Source: Saprospiraceae bacterium
GTDB taxonomy: Bacteria; Bacteroidota; Bacteroidia; Chitinophagales; Saprospiraceae
Reading direction: 5' to 3'
Length of the DNA stretch: 44,101 bases
Assembly: GCA_020627785.1 (NCBI GenBank)
Contig: JAHDGF010000033.1
Span: forward strand, 1-44,101
Shown: positions 22,568 through 30,884 of the stretch, one piece after another
How positions within the stretch are numbered: position 1 is the stretch's first letter
Layout of the letters: each line of letters starts with the position of its first letter
The notes under the pieces: model-generated
What the model saw: the letters and a program-made list of their open reading frames with translations, nothing else
What the model was told of the DNA's origin: nothing
Databases searched by the model: none
Program-made: the position numbers and the translations under genes

Positions 22568-23095
22568 TTACTCCGTCTCCTCCAAATTCAAAATATACCA
22601 TTCTATCTCCGCCATGTTTAAATTAGCCCGGCGACCGATTTGCTCGGGAGCATAATGTTTCGCTAGGTAATCAAGTATTTTGGGTTCGGCTTGACCTAAG
22701 TCAGGAAGACCCTGCGTAGCTTGCATCCATTCAATCATCTGACGCCAACCTGATCGTGTAGCTCTATTCTGTGTAATCAATTTAGCCGAATGGCATGAAG
22801 TACAAGATGATATAATTAGTTGAAGATTTTCATCATTCTTCAATCCAGTTTTTACATGAATCCCATTCTCAATAAGACCCCAATCATCTTGTCTTTCAAC
22901 AGCTCTAGCAATTCCTCTTTTCCTTAAACTTTCTTCCAGGTGCTCTTTTGAAAATGTTGGTCGATTTAAGTATTCATTGATTGTTTTCTCGCTCAAGGCA
23001 AATACAAGTCCTAATAAAACCAGAACAATTGCTACATGAAGTAAGGTTAAAAAAGAACGCCACAATCCATCCGTTTCGAAATCATGATGCTCCAT
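22568..23095 (-). CDS. Membrane-anchored monohaem cytochrome c, probable sulfite dehydrogenase partner
   Basis: 175 aa. One transmembrane helix covers residues 15-34 and the rest should be periplasmic. A single haem c site CTSCH lies at 98-102, followed by an RSGWRQMIEWMQ segment whose Met residues could supply the sixth ligand. The gene is third in a minus-strand operon, and its ATG overlaps the TAA of the sulfite-oxidase gene by one base, so translation is coupled. Sulfite dehydrogenases of the SorAB and SoxCD types use a cytochrome c as electron acceptor, which fits this position. The protein is longer than SorB and membrane-anchored. Partnership is inferred from context. Confidence 0.8.
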   Translation of the reverse strand: MEHHDFETDGLWRSFLTLLHVAIVLVLLGLVFALSEKTINEYLNRPTFSKEHLEESLRKRGIARAVERQDDWGLIENGIHVKTGLKNDENLQLIISSCTSCHSAKLITQNRATRSGWRQMIEWMQATQGLPDLGQAEPKILDYLAKHYAPEQIGRRANLNMAEIEWYILNLEETE

Positions 23096-24324
23096 TATGC
23101 TTCAATTTTTACAGCGATACGATGACAAGCATTATTTAAATATCCCTTCGGATTCCATCCAGGCAAAAGGATCGGTTGCGTATTCTGATCTATATCTGTA
23201 GCTCGTGCCCATACTTCATAATACCCAGGCTCAGGAAACCGAACCTTCGTAGAAAAATTCTGCCAAGAATATTTATTCGCTGACGGGTCCAACTTGCAGG
23301 TTGTCCAGTTCATTCCAAAATCAATGGAGTATTCTACCTTAGTAATCTCATTGGCTGAAGTCCAAGCATGGCCTGCCAATGGTAATTCTTGATCCACTTT
23401 AATGGTAGCACCGGTACGAGGATATGTAATAAGAGATTTTACTGGCATGTTTTCAATAATACACATATCCTTATCTTCCACTTTAGCTCCTGGTGGTACC
23501 GGACTACAAGGCGTCCGATAGGAGCTACCCTTCATTTTTTGTCCATCATGTACCTGATCTCTGATGACAATCTTCTCCAGCCATTTCCCCGAACAAGAAG
23601 CTGGAAAACCACCAAAAACTAAGCGAAGTGGATATCCATTTAACTTTGGTAAATCGCGATCATTCATTGACCAGGCAATCATACTTTCGTCTTCCATTGC
23701 TTTCGAAATCGGGACTCCACGAGAAATGGGATCTTTTGAAGCGTCTCCTGATAAATGCGTGTCTGCCCCATAATATCCTAAGTATACAGCATTCGATTTT
23801 ACACCGACATCACTCAAAACATCCTTGAGTCTTACGCCCGTCCATTTTGCACATCCAACTGCCCCAGTAGACCATTGGTTACCTTTAGCGGGTGGATTAA
23901 ATTCTTTACGTCCATTCCCTCCGCACTCCAAAGTCAATTGATAACTCACGGTTTCAAATTTTGACTTCAATTCTTCAATCGTATATACTTTTTTTGTTTT
24001 TGCAGATTCGCCTTCAATCGTCAAGGTCCAAGAATTAACATCCACTTTATGTGGAGGAAGCCCATTGTTACGAACAAAGAATAAATCATTTGCCGTAAGG
24101 TCATCATTTAATAAATGAGCAGGCGTCTCCATATTTATCGGCCGATCATTAAGCACAGTCATCGCATCACTCTTACCAGGAAACTTAGTTATCAAATCTT
24201 CCTTCAAACCCACCAAATCTAAACCCTCAGGTAAATTATTAGCATATACTACAGGTACTCCAACAGCACTTCCCAAAGAAACTAGAATAGAATATCTGAT
24301 AAATTTTCTTCGTTCAAGATTCAT
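23095..24324 (-). CDS. Sulfite oxidase/dehydrogenase, molybdenum cofactor enzyme (SoxC/SorA-like)
   Basis: 409 aa. The N-terminus ERRKFIRYSILVSLGS is a Tat-like signal with a single RR pair, fitting export of a cofactor-loaded enzyme. The molybdopterin domain (about 60-270) holds C134 in TLECGGNGR, the residue that binds molybdenum in this family, and GFPASCSGKWLEKI, which lines the cofactor pocket. The C-terminal 110 residues form the Ig-like dimerisation domain (LPLAGHAW, EYSIDFGMNWT, YEVWARATDIDQNTQP). The enzyme should oxidise sulfite to sulfate in the periplasm. It lacks a fused haem domain, so the cytochrome encoded directly downstream is the likely acceptor. It begins one base after the rhodanese gene. 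A MobA-like gene lies 5 kb away, although sulfite-oxidase-type enzymes use the cofactor without a nucleotide. Confidence 0.9.
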   Translation of the reverse strand: MNLERRKFIRYSILVSLGSAVGVPVVYANNLPEGLDLVGLKEDLITKFPGKSDAMTVLNDRPINMETPAHLLNDDLTANDLFFVRNNGLPPHKVDVNSWTLTIEGESAKTKKVYTIEELKSKFETVSYQLTLECGGNGRKEFNPPAKGNQWSTGAVGCAKWTGVRLKDVLSDVGVKSNAVYLGYYGADTHLSGDASKDPISRGVPISKAMEDESMIAWSMNDRDLPKLNGYPLRLVFGGFPASCSGKWLEKIVIRDQVHDGQKMKGSSYRTPCSPVPPGAKVEDKDMCIIENMPVKSLITYPRTGATIKVDQELPLAGHAWTSANEITKVEYSIDFGMNWTTCKLDPSANKYSWQNFSTKVRFPEPGYYEVWARATDIDQNTQPILLPGWNPKGYLNNACHRIAVKIEA

Positions 24325-24325
24325 A

Positions 24326-25354
24326 TTAATTCTTTAATTCTAATTCAAGGGTTTTGTACATACGGTCGTGGTCATCCTTTGATGTCAGAAGATTAATTGG
24401 AACCAAAGAGTCTACATTGTTCTTATAACTCCACTCTATCCACGAACCATCGTAGTTTTTTACATTCGGATAATCTAAAACATGTTTTAGAACATAATAA
24501 GTATGAGAGGTTCGAGACCCACTTTGACAATATAAGATGATATTCTTTTCTGGATCAACGCCCTTTTCTTTTAAATCGTGTCTCAGGTTTTTTTCAGCCT
24601 TAATGCGGTGATCACCCGAAAGATCTGCCAAAGTGGACCAATTCAAATGAATGGCCCCAGGAATACTTCCACGACTGAATGCCCCTTTCTTAAAAGAATA
24701 AACCTGACCATCCTTTACGAAAGGTTGACCAAGAAATTCATAGTCTTCGCGTGTATCAATCAATAAGGTATTCGTATCTAAAATACTAGACCTTACTTCC
24801 TCAAAATCTGCGGACATTGTTCGATGTGTCAATGGCTTTAATTGAAAATTGGTTTTTACAGCCTCTTCACTTTTTCCACTCACTTCTCTCATTCCTTCAG
24901 CAACACAGGCTGTAAAGCCACCATTGATGATTTTATAATTTTCAAAGCCATAATAACTAAGGACCCAAGCAAGTCTGCACGCATCCACATTAGCTTTTAA
25001 GTCATATAATAGGAGCGTCTTCCCTTTTTGGTATCCCAAGTTTTGCAGTAGTGATTGAATCTCTTCATGGTTTCCCATAAGACCACCATAAGGCTCTTTG
25101 ACCTTTGAACCATAATCTGGTCGCCAAACATTAAGTGCTCCCTCCAAATGTTGCTTTTCGAATTTTTTCTTTGTAGAAACTTGAACAAGAATATAGTCTG
25201 ATTCTCTTTCTTCTAGCAATTGTTCTAGCTCGATTGGTTCTATTAAATTATAAGCTTGGATGTCCGCCTTGTTCGAAGAATATTCTTCTACTTCAATACT
25301 AGACTGACATGCAGTCAAAGTGAGCAAAATAAAAAGAAGACAACGGTTGATCAT
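24326..25354 (-). CDS. Tandem-rhodanese sulfurtransferase lipoprotein
   Basis: 342 aa. A lipoprotein signal with lipobox LTAC (C16) places it outside the cytoplasm. Two rhodanese domains follow: the first (about 35-165) lacks the active cysteine (TLLLYDLKANVDAC, with D in the loop), and the second (about 190-320) has C276 in ILYCQSGSRTSHT. This is the layout of SseA/rhodanese-type thiosulfate or 3-mercaptopyruvate sulfurtransferases. It is the first gene of a three-gene operon with sulfite oxidase and cytochrome c. The order suggests that sulfite released from thiosulfate by this enzyme is passed on for oxidation. That pathway is inference; the enzyme family is clear. Confidence 0.88.
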   Translation of the reverse strand: MINRCLLFILLTLTACQSSIEVEEYSSNKADIQAYNLIEPIELEQLLEERESDYILVQVSTKKKFEKQHLEGALNVWRPDYGSKVKEPYGGLMGNHEEIQSLLQNLGYQKGKTLLLYDLKANVDACRLAWVLSYYGFENYKIINGGFTACVAEGMREVSGKSEEAVKTNFQLKPLTHRTMSADFEEVRSSILDTNTLLIDTREDYEFLGQPFVKDGQVYSFKKGAFSRGSIPGAIHLNWSTLADLSGDHRIKAEKNLRHDLKEKGVDPEKNIILYCQSGSRTSHTYYVLKHVLDYPNVKNYDGSWIEWSYKNNVDSLVPINLLTSKDDHDRMYKTLELELKN

Positions 25355-25474
25355 CGGTGAGTTGGTTTCTATTTTCTTATTTTGGTCTTAAGTTACAATG
25401 TTAGAAGAATTATTACAAACTTAAACTCGAGAAGACCGTTGTTATATAGAGTTTTATTTAGTTTGTCTAAAATT

Positions 25475-26002
25475 ATGAAAGTGAACAAAATTTTATTTTT
25501 ACTCTTTACTTGGATCTTAATCCCAATAATCGGCATTTCTCAAAATTTAAATCCCGCCACTTCAAACATCAGTTTCACCATTTCCAATTTTGGTATTAAC
25601 TCTGTAGAAGGTACCATTTCGAATTTAGCTGGGACGGCAGACTTTAATGAAAATCAACTGGAATTATGCAGCTTCGATGTCTGCCTTGACATGAATACGA
25701 TTGATACAGGGAACAAGAAAAGAGATGAGCATTTAAAAGCTGAAGATTATTTCAACATTTCAAAATATCCAAAAACATGTTTTACTTCTCAAGAAGTGAC
25801 AAATACAGATGTTGGATACCTGGTGACTGGGACGCTACAAATGAATGGTGTTGAACGGACGGTAGATATCCCTTTCGCTTACGCAAATAAAAAGTTTACT
25901 GGTGAATTTGAGGTTGATCGTTTAGATTATAATATTGGATCTAGTGGAGGATTTGCCATCGGTCGAACGGTCAATATCAACATCACTGCAAATCAAAATT
26001 AA
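25475..26002 (+). CDS. YceI family protein
   Basis: 175 aa from ATG 25475; the open frame extends upstream to 25382 but the signal peptide (MKVNKILFLLFTW, cleavage after GISQ) fixes the start. The mature protein has the YceI lipocalin-like pattern: SNISFTISNFGINSVEG, KKRDEHLKAEDYFNISKYP and VERTVDIPFAYANKKFTG. YceI proteins are periplasmic barrels that bind isoprenoid or other lipids. Its stop overlaps the start of the kinase gene by one base, so the two are co-translated, although no functional link is known. It diverges from the sulfur operon across about 120 bases. Confidence 0.88.
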   Translation: MKVNKILFLLFTWILIPIIGISQNLNPATSNISFTISNFGINSVEGTISNLAGTADFNENQLELCSFDVCLDMNTIDTGNKKRDEHLKAEDYFNISKYPKTCFTSQEVTNTDVGYLVTGTLQMNGVERTVDIPFAYANKKFTGEFEVDRLDYNIGSSGGFAIGRTVNINITANQN

Positions 26003-27039
26003 TGTTAGATAAACCGCAAGAAATTCGAGAAGGAGAACAACTAGACTGGAACAAATTGGAAGAATATCTCAGGTCCCAACTTGACCATTTATCTGGAGAT
26101 TTTTCTGTGCAACAATTTCATGGAGGTCATGCCAATCTCACCTATCTCATACAATTTGGCGCAGAGGAATACGTATTGCGGCGACCACCTTTCGGTAAAC
26201 TAGCACCCGGTACTCATTCGATGAAAAGGGAATATCGTGTTTTGTCTAGGCTCTATGAGTTTTATCCACGAGCACCCAGAGCTTACCACCTTTGTGAAGA
26301 TCCAGAGATTGTCGGAGCAGAATTTGTTTTCATGGAACGGAAGAACGGAGTTATTATCCGAAAGCATTTACCAGATTGTTTTAAAGGAATGGACCGTGTT
26401 CATGAAAGACTTACCATGGCACTCGTAGAAGCCCAAGCCAATTTACACAATATTGATATTGAGGCAGCTCAACTCCAACATCTAGGAAAACCCGAAGGAT
26501 TTTTAGAGCGACAATTTGCCGGTTGGTCTAAGAGATGGGCCCATTGTCAGACCGAAAAAAATGAGGCGATGGACCAAACCCTTCAACGATTGCAAGAAGA
26601 TATTCCCACCACACAAAAAGTATCCGTTATTCATAATGATGTTAAATTTGACAACTGCCAATTTCAATCAGATAATCCAGATGAAGTAACGGCTGTCTTT
26701 GATTGGGACATGTGTACCTTGGGCGATCCCTTGGTCGATTTTGCTTCGATGCTAAGTTATTGGCCAGATGATAACTTCAAAAAATTAAAGGGTCTACCGG
26801 TAATTCTGGAAGATGGTTTTCCTGAAAAGGAAATTGTAAGAAATTTATACCAAGAAAAAACAGGATTAAACCTAGATAGGATTTCATGGTATGAGTCTTT
26901 TTCGTTTATGAAAACTGCCGTAATCGCCCAGCAATTGTACAAAAGATTTCACGATGGCGAGACGAAAGATCCTAGAATGAAATCATTGGGGCAGACGGCC
27001 ATCGCCTTAAGTCAACTCGCTAGAGGTAAATTCTCCTAA
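26002..27039 (+). CDS. APH-family kinase, ACAD10/11 kinase-domain or LvaA-like
   Basis: 345 aa. The aminoglycoside-phosphotransferase fold is clear: a glycine/ATP strand near 35-55 (FHGGHANLTYLIQF, EYVLRRPP), the catalytic loop VIHNDVKFDNCQF near 210-222, and the metal site FDWDMCTLGDPLVDFA near 233-248. The RRPPFGKLAPGTHSMKREY stretch is typical of the subgroup related to the N-terminal kinase domain of ACAD10/ACAD11 and to LvaA, which phosphorylate 4-hydroxyacyl-CoA. Its immediate convergent neighbour (18 bases between stops) is an acyl-CoA dehydrogenase of the matching ACAD10/11 type, which supports that role over antibiotic resistance. It starts within the stop of the YceI gene. Confidence 0.82.
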   Translation: MLDKPQEIREGEQLDWNKLEEYLRSQLDHLSGDFSVQQFHGGHANLTYLIQFGAEEYVLRRPPFGKLAPGTHSMKREYRVLSRLYEFYPRAPRAYHLCEDPEIVGAEFVFMERKNGVIIRKHLPDCFKGMDRVHERLTMALVEAQANLHNIDIEAAQLQHLGKPEGFLERQFAGWSKRWAHCQTEKNEAMDQTLQRLQEDIPTTQKVSVIHNDVKFDNCQFQSDNPDEVTAVFDWDMCTLGDPLVDFASMLSYWPDDNFKKLKGLPVILEDGFPEKEIVRNLYQEKTGLNLDRISWYESFSFMKTAVIAQQLYKRFHDGETKDPRMKSLGQTAIALSQLARGKFS

Positions 27040-27057
27040 GCCAATATTTGCGAAACC

Positions 27058-28266
27058 TTAAACATTAAATCGCTTGACCAAGTTTCTACCCAACTGGTAC
27101 ATATGCACCTCATCGGGGCCATCCGCCAATCGGATGATCCGACCGTACAACCAAAAAGCAGGCAACGGGGTATCTTGACATACGCCCATACCGCCATGCG
27201 CCTGAATGGCACGATCAACTACTTGACAGACCATGGTCGGACAGACAATCTTAATCATAGCAATTAAATCTTTTGCACCCTTCACACCAAACTTATCGAT
27301 ACGATCTGCCGCTTGTAAGGTTAATAATCTAGCCTGCTGAATTTCACATTGTGATCGGGCAATGTCTTGACGTATGCTACTATAATCTTTAAGGACAGTA
27401 CCAAAGGTTTCTCTGACAGCAACGCGTTGACACATCAACTCTAAGGCTCGCTGTGCAGCACCTATCAGTCGCATACAATGATGAATCCGACCAGGCCCTA
27501 ATCTTCCCTGAGCAATCTCAAATCCCCTACCCTCACCTAGTATTAAGTTACCTGCAGGAACCCGCACATTTTTAAGTTCAATCTCCGCATGACCTTCCGG
27601 TGAATCATAATTACCAAAAACCTTTAGGGGTCTAATTATATTTACTCCGGGTGTATCCTTAGGTACAAGGATCATACTTTGCTGCACTCGCCGATCCGCT
27701 TCAAAATCTGTTTTCCCCATCACTATAAAGAATTTACAGGCAGGATTCATCGCCCCGGAAGACCACCATTTCTTACCATTGATCACATACTCATCGCCGT
27801 CTCTCACCATGGAGGTAGAAATATTTGTTGCATCCGAACTAGCTACTGCTGGTTCTGTCATCAAAAAGGCAGAACGAATTTCACCATTCATCAATGGTTC
27901 GAGCCATTGTTTCTTCTGATGCGCATCACCATACTTTGCCAATACTTCCATGTTCCCAGTATCGGGCGCTGAACAATTAAAAACCTCAGAGGCCCAAGAA
28001 ACTCTACCCATAATTTCAGCCAATGGTGCGTACTCCAAATTAGTTAAGCCTGGGCTTAAGTCACCATAGTTTTTAGGCAAGAATAAATTCCATAAACCCT
28101 TGTCTCTGGCCAAAGATTTTAAATCATCAAGTTTTGGGAAATGCTTCCAAGGATTGTTTTCAACAAACTCAGAATGCTCTTTTTCTAAGGGTAAAATATA
28201 TTGATCAATGAAGGTGCGTACTTGCGATTGCAACGCTTCAGATTTTTCTGTAAAATCAAAATTCAT
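27058..28266 (-). CDS. Acyl-CoA dehydrogenase, ACAD10/11 (LvaC-like) type
   Basis: 402 aa. ACAD fold with FAD segment [18 protein letters not shown] near 137-154, [10 protein letters not shown] near 170-180 (the double Trp is typical of the ACAD10/11 branch), [10 protein letters not shown] near 258-267 and the C-terminal [12 protein letters not shown], where DGPDEVH replaces the YEGTSEI catalytic segment of medium-chain enzymes. ACAD10/11 and LvaC act on 4-phosphorylated acyl-CoA, removing phosphate to form an enoyl-CoA. The kinase that would make the substrate is the convergent neighbour. Upstream on the same strand an MDR oxidoreductase gene ends 31 bases before this start, so these two are probably one transcript. 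Confidence 0.88.
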   Translation of the reverse strand: MNFDFTEKSEALQSQVRTFIDQYILPLEKEHSEFVENNPWKHFPKLDDLKSLARDKGLWNLFLPKNYGDLSPGLTNLEYAPLAEIMGRVSWASEVFNCSAPDTGNMEVLAKYGDAHQKKQWLEPLMNGEIRSAFLMTEPAVASSDATNISTSMVRDGDEYVINGKKWWSSGAMNPACKFFIVMGKTDFEADRRVQQSMILVPKDTPGVNIIRPLKVFGNYDSPEGHAEIELKNVRVPAGNLILGEGRGFEIAQGRLGPGRIHHCMRLIGAAQRALELMCQRVAVRETFGTVLKDYSSIRQDIARSQCEIQQARLLTLQAADRIDKFGVKGAKDLIAMIKIVCPTMVCQVVDRAIQAHGGMGVCQDTPLPAFWLYGRIIRLADGPDEVHMYQLGRNLVKRFNV

Positions 28267-28297
28267 GTTAATCTTTTATTCGTTTGCAGCTGAATGT

Positions 28298-29296
28298 TTA
28301 GCCATCAATGTTAATTACAACTTTACCTATTTGCTTTCCTGTACTCAGTTCGTCAAAAGCCGCCAAAGCATTTTGTAATGTAAATTCCTTATAGATTCTA
28401 GGACGTATCTCATGCTTCTCTAAAAAATGAAGCATGTTCTGAAAATCAGAAGGTGATCCCATCGCTGTACCGATTAATTGTATGTGCCGCAAAAAGAATT
28501 TACTTATGTTTAATCGAGCATACCTCGACCCCGTTGAACCATAATAAACAATTTTGGCTCCTCGATTTAAAAAGCGTAAATAGTGATCCAATTCTTCCAT
28601 CGGCGAACTATCCAATACCACATCAATTCCTCCACACAACTCCTTCAACTGCATAGGCCAATCCTCTTCTTTATAATTCACACCTCCCATTGCTCCTTTA
28701 GCAATGGCATCAGAAATCTTATCGCCCGAACTACTTGTAACAAAAACTTCTGCTCCTACAGCTTTGGCAAAGCTTAATCCGGCTTGAGCAACACCCCCAC
28801 CGATTCCAGTAATCAATACCTTGTCTCCTTCTTTTATTTTACCATACTCGAGTAACCCTCTATAGGCAGTAATTGATGCAACAGGCAAAGCAGCAGCCTC
28901 CGACCAACTCAAATATTTAGGCTTTGCACAGATATTCTCAATGGGCACTCGGATGTATTCTGCAATCGTTCCAGGATCTGGCATTCCTAATACTCGGAAT
29001 TTCCTATCAGGCCTATCTTGATCTGAACCCCAATCGTAGGCTGGATAAACAATGACCTCCTTTCCTTCCCATCTTGGATCAACGGTATCTCCGATAGCAT
29101 CAACAACTCCAGCACCATCCGCACCTAGCGTACAAGGAAGTGTCATGCCAGGATATAATCCTTTTCTTATCCATAGTTCTCTATGATTTAAGGAAGCGGC
29201 TTTCAATTTTACTAAAACCTCACCTTCTCCTAAAGAGGGCAACTCCTGCTCCTGCAATTCTAAAGATTTATCTTCTTTTAATACCAATGCTTTCAT
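28298..29296 (-). CDS. MDR-family alcohol dehydrogenase / quinone oxidoreductase-like protein
   Basis: 332 aa. It has the GroES-like N-domain (residues 1-130) and a Rossmann domain with VLITGIGGGVAQAGLSFAKAVGA near 160-182 (shown in part: glycine-rich GIGGGVA). The structural-zinc cysteines are absent and the catalytic-zinc His is replaced (GADGAG instead of GHEG), so it is likely a zinc-independent NADPH oxidoreductase of the quinone-oxidoreductase or enoyl-reductase type. It is first in a two-gene unit with the ACAD10/11-type gene and diverges from the MobA-like gene across 45 bases. A role in reducing or oxidising an intermediate of the same acyl pathway is inference. Confidence 0.85.
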   Translation of the reverse strand: MKALVLKEDKSLELQEQELPSLGEGEVLVKLKAASLNHRELWIRKGLYPGMTLPCTLGADGAGVVDAIGDTVDPRWEGKEVIVYPAYDWGSDQDRPDRKFRVLGMPDPGTIAEYIRVPIENICAKPKYLSWSEAAALPVASITAYRGLLEYGKIKEGDKVLITGIGGGVAQAGLSFAKAVGAEVFVTSSSGDKISDAIAKGAMGGVNYKEEDWPMQLKELCGGIDVVLDSSPMEELDHYLRFLNRGAKIVYYGSTGSRYARLNISKFFLRHIQLIGTAMGSPSDFQNMLHFLEKHEIRPRIYKEFTLQNALAAFDELSTGKQIGKVVINIDG

Positions 29297-29341
29297 AAAT
29301 ACAAAAATAGCTAATTACCTTTGGTAAGATAGATTTTTAAA

Positions 29342-30484
29342 ATGACTGCTCTAAAGAAACATACCAAACATCCAGGATTAACTAAACCCATTGGGGGCGA
29401 ATACCATCGTAATGAATGGGTGATAATCGGTGCACCCTGTGAAGAAATAGATGCTTTAGTACAAGAACTACTACCTATTTTATCCAAATCCCTAAAAGTC
29501 GCTTACCTAAATGGTGATCACCTAAAGAAAACAAAAGAAACAACTTCTGAAATCAGATATTTTGATAATGGAACAGATGCGCAATTAAGCTTCAATCCAA
29601 CACCTAAAAAAAAGCAAGGAAGAAAATATTTCAACCATGCTGATCTTGTCCTTATGAATGGAAATTATTTCATAGGGGATAAACAAATTGTATTAATCAA
29701 TGAAAAGAAAAAAGAATCCTTAAGTCAAAAGACTGATCGCTTAACGCAAATAAAAATGATTCTTATTGAGCGAAGTTCGGATGTGATTTATGACTTTGTC
29801 TTGGAAAAAATTCAAGACGAAAAATCATTAAAAGTTTTTAGACTAAAGGAAATTGAAAAAATTGCGACGACGATCTTAAATGATTTTATAGAATCAACCC
29901 CACCACTATACGGTCTAATACTGTCCGGTGGAAAGTCCATGAGGATGGGTGAAGATAAAGGGGCCTTAAACTATCGCGGCATTCCTCACCGAGAATTTGA
30001 AGCAAGATTGGCGAAAAAATTCTGCAATCAAACATTCATATCCTGTAGAAAAAATCAAGAAGAATTAATTGAATCAAAATTCAAAAAATTATATGACAGT
30101 TTTGAAGGACTAGGACCTTATGGAGGCATACTTTCAGCATTCCGAGAACACCCCGATTCTGCATGGCTTGTCCTTGCTTGCGATTACCCGCTATTAGATG
30201 AATCAGTTCTCCGGCAATTAGTAGACGCCCGCAATCCAAGCAAATTAGCTACCTGCTTTTACAATCCTGAAACAGAGCATCCGGAACCATTAGTCACTAT
30301 TTGGGAACCTCGTGCCTACCCTGTCATGCTAGAGTTTTTAACACAAGGTTATTCTTGCGCAAAAAAAGTTTTAATCAATTCAGAAGTGGAAATGATAGAA
30401 ATGAAAAATCCGACAAAATTGATGAATGCGAATAATCCAGCAGATAGAGAACGAAGTCTTAAGCTATTAGAATCCATGGAATAA
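29342..30484 (+). CDS. MobA-like NTP transferase with extra N-terminal domain
   Basis: 380 aa. The last 195 residues are a MobA-type nucleotidyltransferase: GLILSGGKSMRMGEDKGAL near 187-205 and LACDYPLL near 275-283. MobA attaches GMP to molybdenum cofactor. The first 180 residues carry no match I can name with certainty; their order (VVIGAP-type opening strand, VAYLNGDH, FNHADLVLMNGN) is reminiscent of a MobB-like domain that has lost its P-loop lysine. A fused MobB-MobA layout would make sense. The sulfite oxidase gene nearby needs molybdenum cofactor, though not its dinucleotide form, so other molybdoenzymes may be served. The gene diverges from the MDR gene. Confidence 0.75.
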   Translation: MTALKKHTKHPGLTKPIGGEYHRNEWVIIGAPCEEIDALVQELLPILSKSLKVAYLNGDHLKKTKETTSEIRYFDNGTDAQLSFNPTPKKKQGRKYFNHADLVLMNGNYFIGDKQIVLINEKKKESLSQKTDRLTQIKMILIERSSDVIYDFVLEKIQDEKSLKVFRLKEIEKIATTILNDFIESTPPLYGLILSGGKSMRMGEDKGALNYRGIPHREFEARLAKKFCNQTFISCRKNQEELIESKFKKLYDSFEGLGPYGGILSAFREHPDSAWLVLACDYPLLDESVLRQLVDARNPSKLATCFYNPETEHPEPLVTIWEPRAYPVMLEFLTQGYSCAKKVLINSEVEMIEMKNPTKLMNANNPADRERSLKLLESME

Positions 30485-30617
30485 TTACATTATCATTCCG
30501 AAGCATCCCACCATCAATAATACTGACTACACGTAACAGCTGAAGTACGAGAGGCGTAAAGCGATACTGTTCATAACACTGTTCCAGCAAAGCCATATAT
30601 GCCTCACTAAAAGTCAT
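30459..30617 (-). CDS. Possible 52-aa small protein, no recognised family
   Basis: ATG at 30617, preceded by AGAAGGGA, a rare good Shine-Dalgarno match here, and an in-frame TAG three codons upstream; stop TAA at 30459. The product opens MTFSEAYMALLEQCYEQYRF and continues with a hydrophobic stretch TPLVLQLLRVVSIIDGG. Codon use (CTG, CAG, CGC) and base composition look richer in G and C than in the neighbouring genes. It overlaps the 3' end of the mobA-like gene by 26 bases in antisense. It may be a chance ORF; nothing in the context assigns a role. Confidence 0.25.
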   Translation of the reverse strand: MTFSEAYMALLEQCYEQYRFTPLVLQLLRVVSIIDGGMLRNDNVIIPWILIA

Positions 30618-30705
30618 TCCCTTCTACTCAAGCACAAAATGTGCAAGATAATGATTGTAAAATCAATGATTCCAACTGTGCCATACACGTATAACTAAAA
30701 TAATT

Positions 30706-30745
30706 TTGTCACACTTCTCCTGTTCCAGTCTTATATAATTAGACA
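30706..30745 (+). promoter_or_regulatory. Promoter-like element shared with 5365-5405
   Basis: TTGTCAC at 30706-30712 and TTATATAATTAGACA at 30731-30745, 18 bases apart. They differ by one base each from the blocks before the collagen-like gene. It lies 139 bases upstream of the lipoprotein ATG. Confidence 0.45.
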
Positions 30746-30795
30746 TACATGTATGGGAATCCTTTTTCCAAGGACACCAATTCTACGACAACTGC

Positions 30796-30852
30796 AATTA
30801 CAACATACCGGATGAGAGCCCTTCTCATCTACGCCTATTCGGTATTGTAATT
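30796..30852 (+). promoter_or_regulatory. Nested hairpin in the leader of the lipoprotein gene
   Basis: An outer stem pairs AATTACAACATACCG (30796-30810) with CGGTATTGTAATT (30840-30852), with a 2-base bulge. Directly inside is a perfect hairpin GATGAGA/TCTCATC (30811-30817 and 30823-30829, 5-base loop), leaving about 10 unpaired bases (30830-30839). The structure ends 32 bases before the ATG. It could be a 5' mRNA structure, a small RNA or an attenuator; no known riboswitch class is recognised. Confidence 0.4.
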
Positions 30853-30884
30853 AAGTAGATGAAACACAACCAAAATTCATTAAA

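Larger units (their letters stand above)
30485..30884. other. Intergenic region with shared promoter element and structured leader
   Basis: 400 bases between the MobA-like gene and a Cys-rich lipoprotein gene. The first 130 bases are richer in GC than the surroundings and hold the 52-aa minus-strand ORF. A promoter-like element lies at 30706-30745 and a nested hairpin at 30796-30852. If transcription starts just after the element, the lipoprotein mRNA has a leader of about 130-140 bases. Confidence 0.5.

Noticed and set aside
26002..27039. Aminoglycoside resistance gene
   Set aside because: The APH fold is shared widely; the RRPPFGKLAPGTHSMKREY signature and the ACAD neighbour point to the ACAD10/11 kinase group.
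30485..30700. tRNA or attC-like site in the GC-richer patch
   Set aside because: No cloverleaf can be folded and no RYYYAAC/GTTRRRY pair is present.
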